Positions 8,256-18,923 of a stretch of DNA of 64,000 nt are shown piece after piece (positions within the stretch are counted from its first letter, which is position 1; each line of letters begins with the position of its first letter). The stretch is from positions 62,001-126,000 of the forward strand of contig CAIVXG010000217.1 of assembly GCA_903909815.1 (NCBI GenBank). Reading direction: 5' to 3'. Under the pieces are notes generated by a model. That model did no database searches. It saw nothing but the letters and a program-made list of their open reading frames with translations, and was not told the origin of the DNA. The stretch is from an uncultured beta proteobacterium (GTDB lineage Bacteria > Pseudomonadota > Gammaproteobacteria > Burkholderiales > Burkholderiaceae_C). The translations under genes were made by a program, and so were the position numbers.

Positions 8256-11200
8256 TTACGTCGACAGCGGCTTGAGCAGTTCGGCCAGATCGCCCTCGGT
8301 GAACAGCGGCTTCTTGCGCGCGGCGGAGCCGCTGTACATGCTGTCTGCCAGCGCTGCCTTGCGCTCCTGCAGCGCCAGGATGCGCTCCTCTATCGTACCC
8401 TGCGCCACCAGCTTGACCACCCACACATTTTGCGTTTGACCGATACGGTGCGCGCGGTCCGTGGCCTGCGTTTCCACCGCCGGGTTCCACCAGGGGTCGT
8501 AATGGATCACGGTGTCGGCCTGGGGCAGGTTCAGGCCCACGCCGCCGGCCTTGAGGCTGATGAGAAACAGCGGCACTTCGCCGCTGGTGAAGCGTTCGAT
8601 CAGCGCATCGCGCTTCTGGCTTTGGCCCGTGAGCTTGATCCAGGAGATGTTGCGCTTTTTTAGTTCCACTTCGATCAGCGTGAGCATGCTGGTGAACTGC
8701 GAGAACAGCAGGATGCGCCGCCCCTCGGCCAACATCTCGGGCAGCAGTTCCATCAACTGCTCCAGCTTGGCCGAAGTCTTGACTTTTTTGGCCGCAGCCA
8801 GCGCCAGCAGCTGCGGGTCGCAGCAGACTTGGCGCAGCTTGAGCAGCGCGTCCAGAATCGTGATCTGCGACTTGGCCAGACCCTTGGAGCTGAGCGCTTC
8901 GCGCACGGTCTTCTCCATGCCTAAGCGAATGGTTTCATACAGGTCGGCCTGCTTGCCCGAGAGTTCGACGCGCATCACGGTCTCGATCTTGGGCGGCAAC
9001 TCGGACGCCACCAGTGCCTTGGTTCGGCGCAGCATGAAGGGCGTGATGCGCGCGCGCAATTGCTCCAGCCGTTGCGGGTCCCCGTGCTTTTCAATGGGGT
9101 TGCGAAACAGTTGCGTGAAACGCGCCTGGCTGCCCAGAAAACCCGGCATCAAAAAGTGGAACAGGCTCCAGATCTCACCCAGGTGGTTTTCCATGGGTGT
9201 ACCCGACAGGCACAGGCGGTGCCGCGTTTGCATCTGACCCACTACCTGCGCGGCGTGCGTGCTGGCGTTCTTGATGTTCTGCGCTTCGTCCAGCACCACC
9301 AGGTGCCAGTGTGCCTGCAGCCAACGCTCGCGGTCGCGCTGTAGCAGCGAATAGGGAGCGATCACAAGGTCAAATTCGTGCATGCTGGCGGCGACTTCGT
9401 GCCGATCCTTGCCGTGCAGCACCAGGGAGCGCAGCTGCGGACAAAAGCGCGCCGCTTCGCGCTGCCAGTTACCCATCAGGCTCACCGGGGCGATGATGAG
9501 CGCCGGCTGCGTTAGCCGACCCGCGTCCTTTTCCACCTGGATATGTGCCAGCGTCTGCAGTGTCTTGCCCAGTCCCATGTCGTCGGCCAGGATGCCGTCC
9601 AAGCCCGAGGCACGCAGGAACTGCAACCAGTTCAGTCCCTGCTGCTGGTAGGGCCGCAAGCTCGCCTGCACGCTGTCTGGGATTGGCACCTCGGGCAGTT
9701 CGGATTGGCCGCTGAGTTGGCGCACGACTTGGCGCAGCGCCTGCGCCCCCTGCCAGACCGCGCCCTCGCCCAGCGAGGCGGTGGCGCGCAAGGCGTCCAG
9801 ACGCGAGAGCTTGAGCGTGTCGCCGGAAAAGCTGTGCTCGCGTGCGCCCACCAGCTCCAGCAGCGCGGCCATCCAGGGCTTGAGCGCGTCGGTGGGCAGG
9901 CGGATAAAGCCCCCGTACTTGGCATCGCGCAGGTAGACGAAGGGCGCAATCTCGGGCAGGCCGGTCTCGGGACTGAGCGCACTGTGCGCCGCCTGTGCGA
10001 TCAGCTCTGGCAGCCAGGGCAGGATGTTGTGGCGCTCCCCGTTGATCTCCATACCCAACGATAGCTCAAACCAGGGTGAGCTGGCCTCGTCTTCGCCCTG
10101 CGGCTGCAGCTCCACCTGCAGCGTCTCGGCGCGCGCAATCCAGCCTCGGAGCGACGGGTCCAGCGTGAGCTCGAAGCCGGCGTCGCGCAGCACGCAAAAG
10201 TCGTTGTCCGCCCAATGCAGCCAGGGTTGTTGCGACTGATTTCCAGGAATCACAAACAGCCCCTGCTCGGCGGACTGAAGGCCAAAGTCGAACAGGCGAG
10301 TGATGGCGTCAAGCTCGGCCTCGGGGTCGCGCTGCAACAGCAGCCGACCGTTTGGCGAATCGATCAGCACGCTGGCACCCTGGCCCACCCACCAGCCGCG
10401 GTGACCAGCGTAGTCAAAGCGCAGCTGGGCCAGGATCAGACCCCGGTGCTGCACCTCATGCGCGCTCGACACTGACAGCTGCAGGCAGGGCTTGGGCGTG
10501 ACGCCCTGCAGCGTGGTGAGCGACTCCAGTACCGGCGGCAGCGGCAGCTGGCCCAGGCGCTGCATCAGTTCGACCTGGTGCTTCTTCAGGGCCGCAGGCG
10601 CCAGCACCGGGGCCTTGAGCAGAACATCTAGTTGCGCCACGGCCACGCCTTCAGACTGGACCGGACCGCACAGGCCTTGCGCTGTGTCCAGGTACAGCGG
10701 CGGATGGTTCAGGCAGAGCGTGGCCTGCCCCTGCGCCAGTCTGGCGCGCAGGACCCAGCCCGGCTCCAGACCGGTGGTACTCGCGACCTCTTGCCAGCCC
10801 CACTGTAGCGACTGTGGTTCGCCCCATCTCGTGAGCACACCCGGTCCCCCGTGCCCGTCATTGACAAACAGGCGACCGGTGCTGGCCGCCTGCTGCAGCG
10901 CGATCAGGCCCACCTGGCCTTCGAGCGCGACGCTGGCGCTGAACTGCGTGCTGAAGCGGTAGCTGTGGTGGTCCGGCATGGCGTGGATCAGCTGCAGCAC
11001 CTCCCGGTCGGCGGCGCTGGCGCGCTCGTAGATCGCCTGGCCTGGATAGGGCGGTGTCTTCAGCAGTTTGGGCTTGGCCCAGCCGCCGCTGAGCTTGGGA
11101 TAGGAGACGACGGCCGCCAGATGCAGCACCGGGCGCTGGGCCTGCGCGCCCAGCACGCTCAACAGATAAAGGAATTGCTCGGGTCGCTCGTGCCCATGGG

Positions 11201-11774
11201 GATGGCCCAGGTCCAAACCCCGGCCGGCTTTGTCCATCTGGGCCAGCCATTGCGTTAGCTGCGCTTCGGCTTCCAGCCGGAAGCGCTCCTGCGTTCGCTG
11301 CAATGCAGCCTGGCGCTCGGCTTCGATCTGCTCTGGGCTGCGCGGGACGAAGGGTGTGAGTGCGGCTTGCGAGCCCAGTATCTGCCGCCCCTGATAAGCG
11401 GCCTTGAGCATCAGCGCCACGCCATGCTTGCACTGGGTTTCCATGGGGCAGGTGCAGTCGCTGTCCCAGTAGTCGATGCGGCCGTCGGGCAGGATCGCGA
11501 TCTCGATCGACAGCTCGTACGGAATGCGGTGCCCGCCCTGCACGTCACCCTGTAGCAGCCAGTGATCGCCCATGGCTTCGATCTCCAGGCTCAGCACCTT
11601 CTGATCGATGTACAGCCCCATGCCGCGCCGGTAGGTGGCTTCGTCGCAGAGCTGCAGCAGCGAGCGCGGGTCGAACCACAGGCCGACGTTCAAGCGTTGC
11701 GAGGAATCCACAGATGACCTGGGCTTTGAGCGTTCGCAGAACCGTCGATCAGGCGATGGGGTTCCCCAGGGCAT
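8256..11774 (-). CDS. SNF2/HepA-family DEAD-like helicase with SWIM zinc finger
   Basis: Large ATP-dependent DNA translocase of the SWI2/SNF2 superfamily; bacterial members act in transcription recycling or DNA repair, but this one has no assigned role. A SWIM-type zinc-binding motif ([12 protein letters not shown]) lies near residue 110. A long SNF2-associated region follows, then the helicase core with motif I ([14 protein letters not shown], about residue 725) and a DEAQ box (DEAQNIKN, about 828). The C-terminal helicase domain ends with the [20 protein letters not shown] and DRAHRIGQ motifs. The track start at 11774 overlaps lipA by 26 nt. A GTG at 11711 is an alternative start, and the first recognisable domain sequence ([16 protein letters not shown]) begins just after it. 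Confidence 0.88.
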   Translation of the reverse strand: MPWGTPSPDRRFCERSKPRSSVDSSQRLNVGLWFDPRSLLQLCDEATYRRGMGLYIDQKVLSLEIEAMGDHWLLQGDVQGGHRIPYELSIEIAILPDGRIDYWDSDCTCPMETQCKHGVALMLKAAYQGRQILGSQAALTPFVPRSPEQIEAERQAALQRTQERFRLEAEAQLTQWLAQMDKAGRGLDLGHPHGHERPEQFLYLLSVLGAQAQRPVLHLAAVVSYPKLSGGWAKPKLLKTPPYPGQAIYERASAADREVLQLIHAMPDHHSYRFSTQFSASVALEGQVGLIALQQAASTGRLFVNDGHGGPGVLTRWGEPQSLQWGWQEVASTTGLEPGWVLRARLAQGQATLCLNHPPLYLDTAQGLCGPVQSEGVAVAQLDVLLKAPVLAPAALKKHQVELMQRLGQLPLPPVLESLTTLQGVTPKPCLQLSVSSAHEVQHRGLILAQLRFDYAGHRGWWVGQGASVLIDSPNGRLLLQRDPEAELDAITRLFDFGLQSAEQGLFVIPGNQSQQPWLHWADNDFCVLRDAGFELTLDPSLRGWIARAETLQVELQPQGEDEASSPWFELSLGMEINGERHNILPWLPELIAQAAHSALSPETGLPEIAPFVYLRDAKYGGFIRLPTDALKPWMAALLELVGAREHSFSGDTLKLSRLDALRATASLGEGAVWQGAQALRQVVRQLSGQSELPEVPIPDSVQASLRPYQQQGLNWLQFLRASGLDGILADDMGLGKTLQTLAHIQVEKDAGRLTQPALIIAPVSLMGNWQREAARFCPQLRSLVLHGKDRHEVAASMHEFDLVIAPYSLLQRDRERWLQAHWHLVVLDEAQNIKNASTHAAQVVGQMQTRHRLCLSGTPMENHLGEIWSLFHFLMPGFLGSQARFTQLFRNPIEKHGDPQRLEQLRARITPFMLRRTKALVASELPPKIETVMRVELSGKQADLYETIRLGMEKTVREALSSKGLAKSQITILDALLKLRQVCCDPQLLALAAAKKVKTSAKLEQLMELLPEMLAEGRRILLFSQFTSMLTLIEVELKKRNISWIKLTGQSQKRDALIERFTSGEVPLFLISLKAGGVGLNLPQADTVIHYDPWWNPAVETQATDRAHRIGQTQNVWVVKLVAQGTIEERILALQERKAALADSMYSGSAARKKPLFTEGDLAELLKPLST

Positions 11775-12747
11775 GCCCTGCCTGCTGATCCGCGTGGTAG
11801 CTCGACCGCACCATGGCGCCGACAGCCGCGTGCTTGAAGCCCATTTCGTAGGCGCGGGTCTCGAACATCTTGAAGGTATCGGGATGCACGTAGCGCTTCA
11901 CCGTGAGGTGCGAGGTGGATGGCGCCAGGTACTGGCCAAGGGTGAGCATGTCGATACCGTGTGCGCGCATGTCGGCCATCACTTGCAGAATCTCTTCGTC
12001 GGTCTCGCCCAGTCCCACCATGAGGCCGCTCTTGGTGGGGATGTGGGGGAACAGCGCCTTGAATTTTTTCAGCAGGTTCAGGCTGAAGGCATAGTCGGAG
12101 CCGGGTCGTGCTTCCTTGTACAGGCGCGGCGCGGTCTCCAGATTGTGGTTCATCACGTCGGGCGGCGCTGCTCTCAGAATCTCCAGCGCGCGCTCGTCGC
12201 GGCCGCGGAAATCGGGCACCAGGATCTCGATCTGCGTGGCGGGTGAAAGTTCGCGGATGCGCGTGATGCAGTCGACGAAATGCTGGGAGCCGCCGTCACG
12301 CAGGTCGTCTCGGTCCACACTGGTGATGACCACGTACTTCAGCTTGAGCGCGGCAATCGTCCTGGCCAAATTCGCGGGCTCATTCGCGTCCAGCGGATCG
12401 GGTCGGCCGTGGCCCACGTCGCAAAACGGGCAGCGCCTGGTGCACTTGTCGCCCATGATCATGAAGGTCGCCGTGCCCTTGCCAAAGCACTCGCCGATGT
12501 TGGGACACGAGGCTTCCTCGCACACCGTCACCAATTTGTTCTGGCGCAGTACGTCCTTGATTTCGTAAAAGCGCGTGCTCGGCGAACCCGCCTTGACGCG
12601 GATCCAGTCGGGCTTGCGCAGCACCTCGCCCGGAAGCACCTTGATCGGAATGCGCGACAGCTTGGCGGCGGCTTTTTGCTTGGCAGTGGCGTCGTAGTTG
12701 GCGACGGTTTGCGCTTCGCGCACGGTGTTGGGTTCAGTGGGTTTCAT
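11749..12747 (-). CDS. lipA: Lipoyl synthase
   Basis: Radical-SAM enzyme that inserts two sulfurs into octanoyl groups on E2 subunits and GcvH to form the lipoyl cofactor. Both iron-sulfur signatures are visible: the auxiliary-cluster motif [12 protein letters not shown] and the radical-SAM motif [10 protein letters not shown]. At 332 aa it is a normal length. The start codon overlaps the lipB stop by 4 nt (ATGA), which implies translational coupling. The downstream helicase ORF overlaps its 3' end only if the earliest start is used. Confidence 0.97.
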   Translation of the reverse strand: MKPTEPNTVREAQTVANYDATAKQKAAAKLSRIPIKVLPGEVLRKPDWIRVKAGSPSTRFYEIKDVLRQNKLVTVCEEASCPNIGECFGKGTATFMIMGDKCTRRCPFCDVGHGRPDPLDANEPANLARTIAALKLKYVVITSVDRDDLRDGGSQHFVDCITRIRELSPATQIEILVPDFRGRDERALEILRAAPPDVMNHNLETAPRLYKEARPGSDYAFSLNLLKKFKALFPHIPTKSGLMVGLGETDEEILQVMADMRAHGIDMLTLGQYLAPSTSHLTVKRYVHPDTFKMFETRAYEMGFKHAAVGAMVRSSYHADQQAGHALGNPIA

Positions 12748-13442
12748 GGCGCGAGGTAGATCAGTAGCTTTTGGCTCAGGCGCTCAGCGGCTTCCTGCCA
12801 GCTGACCGAAACGCCGATTGTAGAAAGGTCGACCGAGCGCAAGCCCTGGTAGCCGCAAGGGTTGATGCGCGAATAGGGTTCCAGCTCCATGGCCACGTTC
12901 AGCGCGAGACCGTGATAAGTGCAGTGCCGGCTGACCTTGATGCCCAAGGCCGCGATCTTGCCCAGACCGGTGAAATCGGGGTGGGCGGAATTGGGGTCGG
13001 ATCCGGCCGCGTTCGGCCGTTGCGGCAGCAGCGCGTGCGAGCCCGGATCGTCCAGGCGCACATAGATGCCGGGTGCACCGGCGACGCGGTGGCCGGTGAC
13101 ATTGAACTGATCCAGCGTGCGGATCACCGCCTCCTCCAGTCGGTAGACAAATTCCTTCACGTAGTAGCCGGCGCGCTGCATGTCGATCAGCGGATAGGCC
13201 ACCACCTGGCCTGGCCCATGGTATGTCACCTGGCCGCCGCGGTTGCTCTGCACTACGGGGATGTCGCCGGGCAGCAGCAGGTGCGCGGCCTTGCCCGCCA
13301 GCCCTTGCGTGAACACCGGCGGATGCTCGCAGAGCCAGAGTTGGTCTTGGGTCTCGGCCGTGCGCGCGGCGGTGAATTCCTGCATCGCGCAAGCAGTGGG
13401 CAAGTAGTCCACCCGACCCAGGCGATGCAGCGCGATCTCCAT
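12744..13442 (-). CDS. lipB: Octanoyl-[acyl-carrier-protein]-protein N-octanoyltransferase
   Basis: Transfers octanoyl from ACP to lipoyl-dependent proteins, the step before LipA. The family motif [12 protein letters not shown] is present. So are the lysine segment [12 protein letters not shown] and the active-site cysteine in INPCGYQGL. It is 232 aa. It sits 5 nt downstream of the DUF493 gene and overlaps lipA by 4 nt, the common proteobacterial ybeD-lipB-lipA grouping. Confidence 0.96.
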   Translation of the reverse strand: MEIALHRLGRVDYLPTACAMQEFTAARTAETQDQLWLCEHPPVFTQGLAGKAAHLLLPGDIPVVQSNRGGQVTYHGPGQVVAYPLIDMQRAGYYVKEFVYRLEEAVIRTLDQFNVTGHRVAGAPGIYVRLDDPGSHALLPQRPNAAGSDPNSAHPDFTGLGKIAALGIKVSRHCTYHGLALNVAMELEPYSRINPCGYQGLRSVDLSTIGVSVSWQEAAERLSQKLLIYLAP

Positions 13443-13447
13443 GGCAG

Positions 13448-13735
13448 CTACAGGACGACCTTCACCATCGGGTGCGTGGACAGCGTGCGATACAGCTCGT
13501 CGAGCTGCTCGCGGCTGGTGGCGGTGATGGTGATGGTGACGCCCAGGTACTTGCCGCCCTTGCTTTCGCGCAGCTCGATCCCGGCGGGGTCAAAGGTGGG
13601 GTCAAACTGGTGCGCAATGTGCGTGACTGCCGCCACCATGCCCTCCATCTTCAGTCCCATGACCTTGATCGGGAACTGCGATGGGTACTGGATCAGGGAT
13701 TCCTGTGGCGTGTCGGTTGATTTGCCAGTCGTCAT
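13448..13735 (-). CDS. DUF493 family protein (YbeD-like)
   Basis: Small ACT-like fold protein of unknown biochemical role, usually found beside lipB. The track begins at 13759, but residues 1-8 from there (MDCLARLA) are a translation of a dispersed repeat. I therefore favour the internal ATG at 13735 ([14 protein letters not shown], 95 aa), which has GAGG 6 nt upstream. The core [15 protein letters not shown] and [34 protein letters not shown] are typical of the family. Confidence 0.85.
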   Translation of the reverse strand: MTTGKSTDTPQESLIQYPSQFPIKVMGLKMEGMVAAVTHIAHQFDPTFDPAGIELRESKGGKYLGVTITITATSREQLDELYRTLSTHPMVKVVL

Positions 13736-13817
13736 TGCGAGCCTCGCGAGGCAATCCATGCCGTCTTTTGCGGTCCGCCACCATGAAGTGCCGCGTCGCT
13801 AGGCTCCTCGCAATGAC
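13731..13817. repeat. Palindromic dispersed repeat (two inverted GTCATTGCGAG arms)
   Basis: Perfect 11-nt inverted arms GTCATTGCGAG (13731-13741) and CTCGCAATGAC (13807-13817) bracket about 65 nt. Similarity continues inward past the arms (both sides read towards CATG through a GCG-rich stretch), as expected for two inverted copies of a REP-like element. Repeats containing GTCATTGCGAG are found dispersed in many bacterial genomes. Here it lies between the aminotransferase stop and the DUF493 gene and contributes that gene's start codon region. Confidence 0.75.
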
Positions 13818-13859
13818 AGCTGGCAAGCGGCAGGTCGCTATGACAAAGGCGCGTCTGCA

Positions 13860-14765
13860 TCAGGATCTGGCCTTGGCCGCCTGATACCCCGCCAGCAGCC
13901 TGGCGTAAACAGGACCGGGCGCGCCCAGTCCCACCGGCTTGCCGTCCAGTGTGGTCACGGCCAGCACTTCCTTGGTGGCGGAAGACAGCAGCAGTTCGTC
14001 TGCATCCAGCACCTCGGCACGGCTGATGCGCCGCAGCTCGAAGGGAATGCCGGCTTCGCGGCAGATTTCCTCGATCAGGCCATAACGGATGCCTTCGAGC
14101 ACGAGGTTGTCCTTGGGTGTTCCAAGAAGTTTTCCGCCTTTGACCACCCAGACGTTGCTGGCCGCGGCCTCGCTCAGAAAATCGTGCCGGAACATCACGG
14201 TTTCCAGTGTGTCGGCGTCAAAGCTGAGCTGGCGCGCAAACACCGCACCTAACAGACTGGTCGCCTTGATGTGTGCCTTTTCCCAGCGGAAGTCGTCGGC
14301 CGTGATGCAGGCCACGCCCTTCTCGCGTTGCTCGGGCGTGGGCGGCTTCATGCTGCTGGTCATGACGAACACCGTGGGTGCGATGTCCTTGGGCATGACG
14401 TGGTCGCGCATGGCCACGCCGCGCGTCACCTGGATGTACACCAGCTGATCGGTCTGCGTGGCCGGTAGGTTGAGGGTCTGCGCGTAACGCGAAATCAGCT
14501 GCAACGCCACCTCGCGCCACTGTTCGTGGGTCAAGGGGTTAGGCATGCGCAACTCGCCCAGGGAACGATCCAGGCGCGCCATGTGCTGCGCAAAGCGGAA
14601 CGGCTTTCCCGCGTACACCGGCACCACTTCGTATACCCCGTCGCCGAAGATGAAGCCGCGGTCCATGACGCTGACTTTGGCGTCGCGCAGCGCCGTGTAT
14701 TCGCCGTTGAGGAAGCAGGGAGTTGTGGGTAGCGCGTCGGCGCTGGAAAAGCTTGGTGTTGTCAT
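13860..14765 (-). CDS. Class IV aminotransferase, probably D-amino-acid transaminase
   Basis: PLP-dependent fold-type IV transaminase; members act on D-amino acids, branched-chain amino acids or aminodeoxychorismate. The motif VMDRGFIFGDGVYEVVPVYAG near the N-terminus and the catalytic lysine segment HIKATSLLGAVFARQ are clear, as is SEAASNVWVVKGGKLLGTP. The overall pattern and its position beside DUF493-lipB favour D-alanine-type aminotransferase. The track start at 14810 overlaps the upstream marC gene, so I used the ATG at 14765 (301 aa), although no strong ribosome binding site precedes it. Confidence 0.82.
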   Translation of the reverse strand: MTTPSFSSADALPTTPCFLNGEYTALRDAKVSVMDRGFIFGDGVYEVVPVYAGKPFRFAQHMARLDRSLGELRMPNPLTHEQWREVALQLISRYAQTLNLPATQTDQLVYIQVTRGVAMRDHVMPKDIAPTVFVMTSSMKPPTPEQREKGVACITADDFRWEKAHIKATSLLGAVFARQLSFDADTLETVMFRHDFLSEAAASNVWVVKGGKLLGTPKDNLVLEGIRYGLIEEICREAGIPFELRRISRAEVLDADELLLSSATKEVLAVTTLDGKPVGLGAPGPVYARLLAGYQAAKARS

Positions 14766-14790
14766 AGGAAGCGTATTTGAGTTGGAAAAA

Positions 14791-15390
14791 TCAACGAAGT
14801 TGCAGTGCATAGTCCTTGAAGCCGCGCAGCAACATCTCCACCGACACGGCCACCAGGATCAGCCCCATGAGGCGCTCGACCGCCACCACAAAGCGCTCGC
14901 CCAGCACGCGTTGAATGCGCTCGGCCAGCACCAGCACCACGGCGCAAACCAGCATGGTGACGCACAGCGCGCCCACCCATTCCAGACGCCGATCCGGCGC
15001 CTGCGACACCAGCAGCAGCACTGTGGCCAACGCCGACGGACCGGCCAGCGCCGGCACGGCCAGAGGCACGATCAAGGGCTCTCCGACTTCAGCCGGCGCA
15101 TCGGTGGCAGGCGGCGGAAAGATCATGCGCAGCGCTATCAGGAACAGGATCACGCCGCCAGCCAGTTGCAGTGCCAACTGGCTCAGATTCATGACGCGCA
15201 GAAAGCCCTCGCCCATGAACATGAAGGCCAGCAGCAGCACGAAGGCGATCAGCACTTCGCGCAGGATCACCCTGGGACGGCGTTGCGGTGGCACATTGCG
15301 CAAGGCGTTGGCGAAGATCGGGATGTTGCCAAACGGGTCGGTGATGAGCACCAACAAGATCGTGGCAGAAACAAAACTGTAGTTCATCAT
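14791..15390 (-). CDS. MarC family integral membrane protein
   Basis: A 199-aa inner-membrane protein with about six hydrophobic helices and the family features LLVLITDPFGNIPIFANALRNV near the N-terminus and GEGFLRVMNLSQLALQLAGGVILFLIALRMI in the middle. MarC proteins are annotated as possible small neutral amino-acid transporters, but their substrate is not firmly known. It is 27 nt downstream of purU and 25 nt upstream of the aminotransferase, so all three could share a transcript. Confidence 0.9.
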   Translation of the reverse strand: MMNYSFVSATILLVLITDPFGNIPIFANALRNVPPQRRPRVILREVLIAFVLLLAFMFMGEGFLRVMNLSQLALQLAGGVILFLIALRMIFPPPATDAPAEVGEPLIVPLAVPALAGPSALATVLLLVSQAPDRRLEWVGALCVTMLVCAVVLVLAERIQRVLGERFVVAVERLMGLILVAVSVEMLLRGFKDYALQLR

Positions 15391-15417
15391 GCGCTGTTGT
15401 TGGCTTGCATTGTCGCG

Positions 15418-16281
15418 CTACTTGAAGATCACGGTTTTGTGGCCATTGATCAATACGCGGTGTTCGCTGTGCCACTTCACGGCGCGCGCCAGCACCTGAC
15501 TTTCGGTGTCGCGCCCCTGAGCGGTCAGGTCTTCCACTGTCTTGCTGTGGTCCACGCGTGCCACGTCCTGCTCGATGATCGGACCCTCGTCCAGGTCGGC
15601 CGTGACGTAGTGGGCAGTAGCGCCTATGAGTTTGACGCCACGCTCGTGCGCCTGGTAGTAGGGCTTGGCGCCCTTGAAACTGGGCAAGAAGGAGTGGTGG
15701 ATGTTGATGGCGCGCCCGGTCAATTTCTGGCACATGGCGTTGCTCAAGACCTGCATGTAGCGCGCCAGCACCACCAGTTCGGCGCCTTCGCTTTGGATGA
15801 TTTCAAACTGCTTCGCTTCGGCCTGCGCCTTGGTGGCAGCACTCACCGGGATGTGGTGAAACGGCACGTTGTAGCTGGCCGCCAACTGGTAGAACTCGCG
15901 ATGATTAGAAATGATGGCGCGTATGTCCAGTGGCAACAGGCCCGACTTCCAGCGAAACAGCAGGTCATTCAGGCAGTGGCCTTCCTTGCTCACCAGCAGC
16001 ACGGTGCGCATCGGCTCCGATGTGGCGTGCAGCGCCCAGACCATGGACAGCGCCTGTGCAAAAGACCGGAGTTGGGTGCGAAGTTCCTCGTGGCTCAGTT
16101 GTTTGCAGGCAAAGCGCACCCGCATGAAGAACAGACCCGTGTCGTGATCGTTGTACTGCGCGGCTTCCTCGATATTGCCTGCGCGCTCCAGCAAAAAACC
16201 GGAGACACTGTGCACCAGGCCCAGGCGGTCTGGACAGGACAGGGTGAGGATGTAGACGTGGTTCGTGGGCTCTTGTTTCAT
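15418..16281 (-). CDS. purU: Formyltetrahydrofolate deformylase
   Basis: Hydrolyses 10-formyl-THF to formate and THF, balancing the one-carbon pool. The N-terminal ACT domain (YILTLSCPDRLGLVHSVSGFLLERAGNI) is followed by a formyl-transferase domain. That domain has the HHSFLPSFKGAKPYYQAHERGVKLIGATAHYVTADLDEGPII block, which holds the catalytic Asn/His/Asp region of the family. The length of 287 aa is standard. It is first in a minus-strand run with marC and the aminotransferase, and diverges from hpf. Confidence 0.96.
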   Translation of the reverse strand: MKQEPTNHVYILTLSCPDRLGLVHSVSGFLLERAGNIEEAAQYNDHDTGLFFMRVRFACKQLSHEELRTQLRSFAQALSMVWALHATSEPMRTVLLVSKEGHCLNDLLFRWKSGLLPLDIRAIISNHREFYQLAASYNVPFHHIPVSAATKAQAEAKQFEIIQSEGAELVVLARYMQVLSNAMCQKLTGRAINIHHSFLPSFKGAKPYYQAHERGVKLIGATAHYVTADLDEGPIIEQDVARVDHSKTVEDLTAQGRDTESQVLARAVKWHSEHRVLINGHKTVIFK

Positions 16282-16490
16282 AGCCCCGGATTGTCGCAGG
16301 GCCGGGGCGGTCGCCCGCTATGGGGTCTTGGCTTGGAAGACGCAGTCCCGAAAGGGTCTTGCAGCGCGGCTCGTCAAAGTCCGGATTCAAAGCGCATTAT
16401 GACCCAGAGCCAGGGCAAATAAAGTTTGCTTTTAGGCGCCATCGAAGGCATAGTGAAACCGTCACTCAACCCGTAAACAGGAGGCTATTT

Positions 16491-16820
16491 ATGAACCTGA
16501 CGATCAGCGGTCAACATCTCGAAGTCACCCCCGCCATGCGCAGTTATGTAACGACCAAGCTTGATCGAGTCATACGCCACTTTGACCAGGTCGTGGATGT
16601 CAAAGTGCGACTGACAGTGGACAACCAGAAGGAGAAAGAGCGCCGTCAGCGCGCGGAATGCAATATCCATGTCAAAGGCAATGATTTGTTTGCCGAAAGC
16701 TCCCACGAAGACCTGTATGCCGCAGTGGACGACCTGGTGGACAAACTGGACCGTCAGGTCGTCAGCCACAAGGAACGCCGCCAGGACCACCATCACGAAA
16801 CGCCCAAGCGGCTGATGTAA
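16491..16820 (+). CDS. hpf: Ribosome hibernation promoting factor (short HPF type)
   Basis: Binds idle 30S subunits and promotes 100S dimer formation in stationary phase. The ATG at 16491 has a strong AGGAGG 7 nt upstream, so the longer track start is not used. The 109-aa product starts [20 protein letters not shown] and contains the beta-alpha-beta S30AE fold ([54 protein letters not shown]), ending in a His-rich tail. In many proteobacteria it sits between rpoN and ptsN. Here ptsN follows but rpoN is not adjacent. A clear terminator follows. Confidence 0.94.
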   Translation: MNLTISGQHLEVTPAMRSYVTTKLDRVIRHFDQVVDVKVRLTVDNQKEKERRQRAECNIHVKGNDLFAESSHEDLYAAVDDLVDKLDRQVVSHKERRQDHHHETPKRLM

Positions 16821-16840
16821 TCTGCGGTTCCGCAAGCCAG

Positions 16841-16870
16841 GCCGCCCCGAATATTGGGCGGCTTTTTGTT
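16841..16870 (+). terminator. Rho-independent terminator after hpf
   Basis: GCCGCCC (16841-16847) pairs perfectly with GGGCGGC (16856-16862) across an 8-nt loop and is followed by TTTTTGTT. It lies 20 nt past the hpf stop, so hpf is probably transcribed separately from ptsN-hprK. Confidence 0.9.
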
Positions 16871-16947
16871 GTCAAAAATCGCCGGGCTGCGGCGAATTTC
16901 GCGATCCGGTTGCGGCGCACTCCAGCAGGTGCATAATCGGCCCGACC

Positions 16948-17415
16948 ATGAACCGACTCGCCACCATTCTGCCTCCCGCCCAAGTCCTGGTACACGTTGA
17001 CGTGACCAGCAAAAAGCGCGCTTTTGAGGAGGTGGGCCTGCTGTTTGAAAACCTGCACGGCCTGAGTCGCACGCTGATAACCGACTCGCTGTTTGCGCGC
17101 GAGCGCCTGGGCTCTACCGGTCTGGGTCACGGCGTGGCGATTCCGCATGGTCGCATCAAGGGCTTGAAGTCGCCCATGGCGGCGGTATTCCAGTTGGCCC
17201 AGCCGATCGGGTTTGAAGCCCCTGACGAGCAAGCCGTGAGCCTGTTGATATTCCTTCTCGTGCCCGAAGCTGCGACGCAAAGGCACCTGGAAATCCTGTC
17301 CGAGATTGCTGAATTATTGAGCGACGCCGCGCTGCGGGAAAAGATCAAGGCCTGCGGCGATGCCGTTGTTTTGCACGACCTGATTGCCAACTGGCGCGCC
17401 ACTCAGGTGGCGTGA
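16948..17415 (+). CDS. ptsN: Nitrogen PTS EIIA component
   Basis: Phosphoacceptor of the regulatory PTS-Ntr chain, which modulates potassium, nitrogen and carbon responses rather than moving sugar. The EIIA fold is clear, and the phosphorylated histidine lies in [11 protein letters not shown] (about His67). The 155-aa length is typical. hprK begins 22 nt after the stop, the conserved betaproteobacterial arrangement. No HPr or EI gene is in the window. Confidence 0.95.
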   Translation: MNRLATILPPAQVLVHVDVTSKKRAFEEVGLLFENLHGLSRTLITDSLFARERLGSTGLGHGVAIPHGRIKGLKSPMAAVFQLAQPIGFEAPDEQAVSLLIFLLVPEAATQRHLEILSEIAELLSDAALREKIKACGDAVVLHDLIANWRATQVA

Positions 17416-17437
17416 CGCAGTTTTCTCCCGAGCGCAA

Positions 17438-18388
17438 GTGAAGCCCACCGTTGTCAGTGCTGACGCCCTGTTTGAAGAATTTCGCGCTTCACTGAAGTGG
17501 GAGTGGGTGGCCGGATTGGGCGCATCCGAACGCCGCTTTGACGAAGTTGCAGTCCAGGCCGCACGCTCTGGTGCCGACCTGGTGGGCTATCTGAACTACA
17601 TCCACCCCTATCGCGTGCAAATCCTGGGCGAGCGCGAAGTCGCCTACCTGACCAATGCCACCCCCGAAGACTGCGCCCGCCGCATCACCCGCATCATCGC
17701 GCTGGTTCCGCCCGTGCTCATTCTGGCCGAGGGCCAGGTTGCGCCGCAAGGCCTGCTGTCGATGTGCGAGCAGGCGCAGATTCCGATGTTTGCCACAAGG
17801 GAGTCTCCTGCCTTCGTGATCGACGTGCTGCGCGCTTATCTGTCCAAGCACTTTGCCGACCGCATTGCCATGCACGGGGTGTTCATGGACATTCTGGGTC
17901 TGGGCGTGATGATCACCGGTGAGTCGGGCCTGGGCAAGAGCGAACTTGGACTGGAGCTGATTTCGCGTGGCAACGGACTGGTGGCCGATGATTCGGTCGA
18001 CCTGTACCGCATCAATCAGACCACGATCGAAGGCCGTTGTCCGGAGTTGCTGCAAAACCTGCTGGAAGTGCGCGGCATCGGCCTGCTGGACATTCGCGCC
18101 ATCTTCGGCGAGACCGCTGTGCGGCGCAAGATGCGGCTCAAAATGATCGTGCATCTGGTACGGCGCGAAACCATGGAGCGCGAATACGAGCGCATTCCCT
18201 ACGAGCCGCTGACCCAGGACGTGCTGGGCGTGCCCGTGCGCAAGGTGGTGATCCAGGTGGTGGCCGGGCGCAATATCGCGGTGCTGGTGGAGGCGGCGGT
18301 GCGCAACACCATCTTGCAGTTGCGCGGCATCGACACCTACCAGGACTTCGTTGAGCGCCACCGCCTGGCGATGAACACCGGCAGTTAA
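17438..18388 (+). CDS. hprK: HPr kinase/phosphorylase
   Basis: Bifunctional enzyme that phosphorylates and dephosphorylates HPr on serine. The GTG at 17438 gives the usual N-terminus [15 protein letters not shown] and 316 aa. The track's extra 18 residues overlap ptsN. The Walker [19 protein letters not shown] lies at about residues 161-178 and is followed by [10 protein letters not shown]. The HprK signature appears as [20 protein letters not shown]. It pairs with ptsN. The convergent fur gene overlaps its end by 4 nt. Confidence 0.96.
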   Translation: MKPTVVSADALFEEFRASLKWEWVAGLGASERRFDEVAVQAARSGADLVGYLNYIHPYRVQILGEREVAYLTNATPEDCARRITRIIALVPPVLILAEGQVAPQGLLSMCEQAQIPMFATRESPAFVIDVLRAYLSKHFADRIAMHGVFMDILGLGVMITGESGLGKSELGLELISRGNGLVADDSVDLYRINQTTIEGRCPELLQNLLEVRGIGLLDIRAIFGETAVRRKMRLKMIVHLVRRETMEREYERIPYEPLTQDVLGVPVRKVVIQVVAGRNIAVLVEAAVRNTILQLRGIDTYQDFVERHRLAMNTGS

Positions 18389-18828
18389 GCGTGTCCAGTT
18401 GCCTGCGGGCGGTGCGGGCAGGCGGTCTTGTGACAGTGCACGTAAAGACTCAGTGCGTGATCCACGATCTCGAACCCCTTGGTGCGCGCCACTGCGTGCT
18501 GGCGCTGCTCGATCTGTGCGTCCACGAACTCCTCGACCCGACCGCAGTCCAGGCACACCAAATGGTCGTGGTGCTCTCCTTCGTTGAGCTCGTACACCGC
18601 CTTGTCGCTCTCGAAGTGGCCGCGCGTGAGCAACCCCGCCTGCTCGAACTGCCCGAGCACCCGGTACACGGTGGCCAGGCCGATGTCGCTGTGTTCCTGC
18701 ATCAGTACCCGAAACACATCCTCCGCCGTCATATGGCGGCGCTCACCCTTTTGAAATATCTCGAGGATTTTGAGGCGCGGCCCCGTGGCCTTGAGACCGG
18801 TGCTTCTAAGTTCGTTGAGTGTGTTCAT
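18385..18828 (-). CDS. fur: Ferric uptake regulator Fur
   Basis: Iron-responsive repressor; 147 aa. The winged helix carries [15 protein letters not shown] and the recognition region [22 protein letters not shown]. The metal-site sequences [18 protein letters not shown] and [12 protein letters not shown] follow. Fur divergent from bamE is a widespread proteobacterial arrangement, which supports the name over Zur or PerR. The roughly 95-nt divergent region must hold both promoters. I did not see a convincing 19-nt Fur box. Confidence 0.95.
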   Translation of the reverse strand: MNTLNELRSTGLKATGPRLKILEIFQKGERRHMTAEDVFRVLMQEHSDIGLATVYRVLGQFEQAGLLTRGHFESDKAVYELNEGEHHDHLVCLDCGRVEEFVDAQIEQRQHAVARTKGFEIVDHALSLYVHCHKTACPHRPQATGHA

Positions 18829-18923
18829 CGTGTGCGGCGCCGCCGGTAGGCGCGTTCACGCCACCTCTGTCGGACTTGGGGCTCAAGGCTACAATGGCCG
18901 ATCATATAGCTACCGGTCTTACC

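Noticed and set aside
16414-16435. Small hairpin GCAAA/TTTGC followed by T residues upstream of hpf
   Set aside because: Only a 5-bp AT-rich stem, too weak to call a terminator.
18829-18923. Fur box or strong promoter between fur and bamE
   Set aside because: A TACAAT resembles a -10 element, but no matching -35 or clear 19-nt Fur palindrome could be found.
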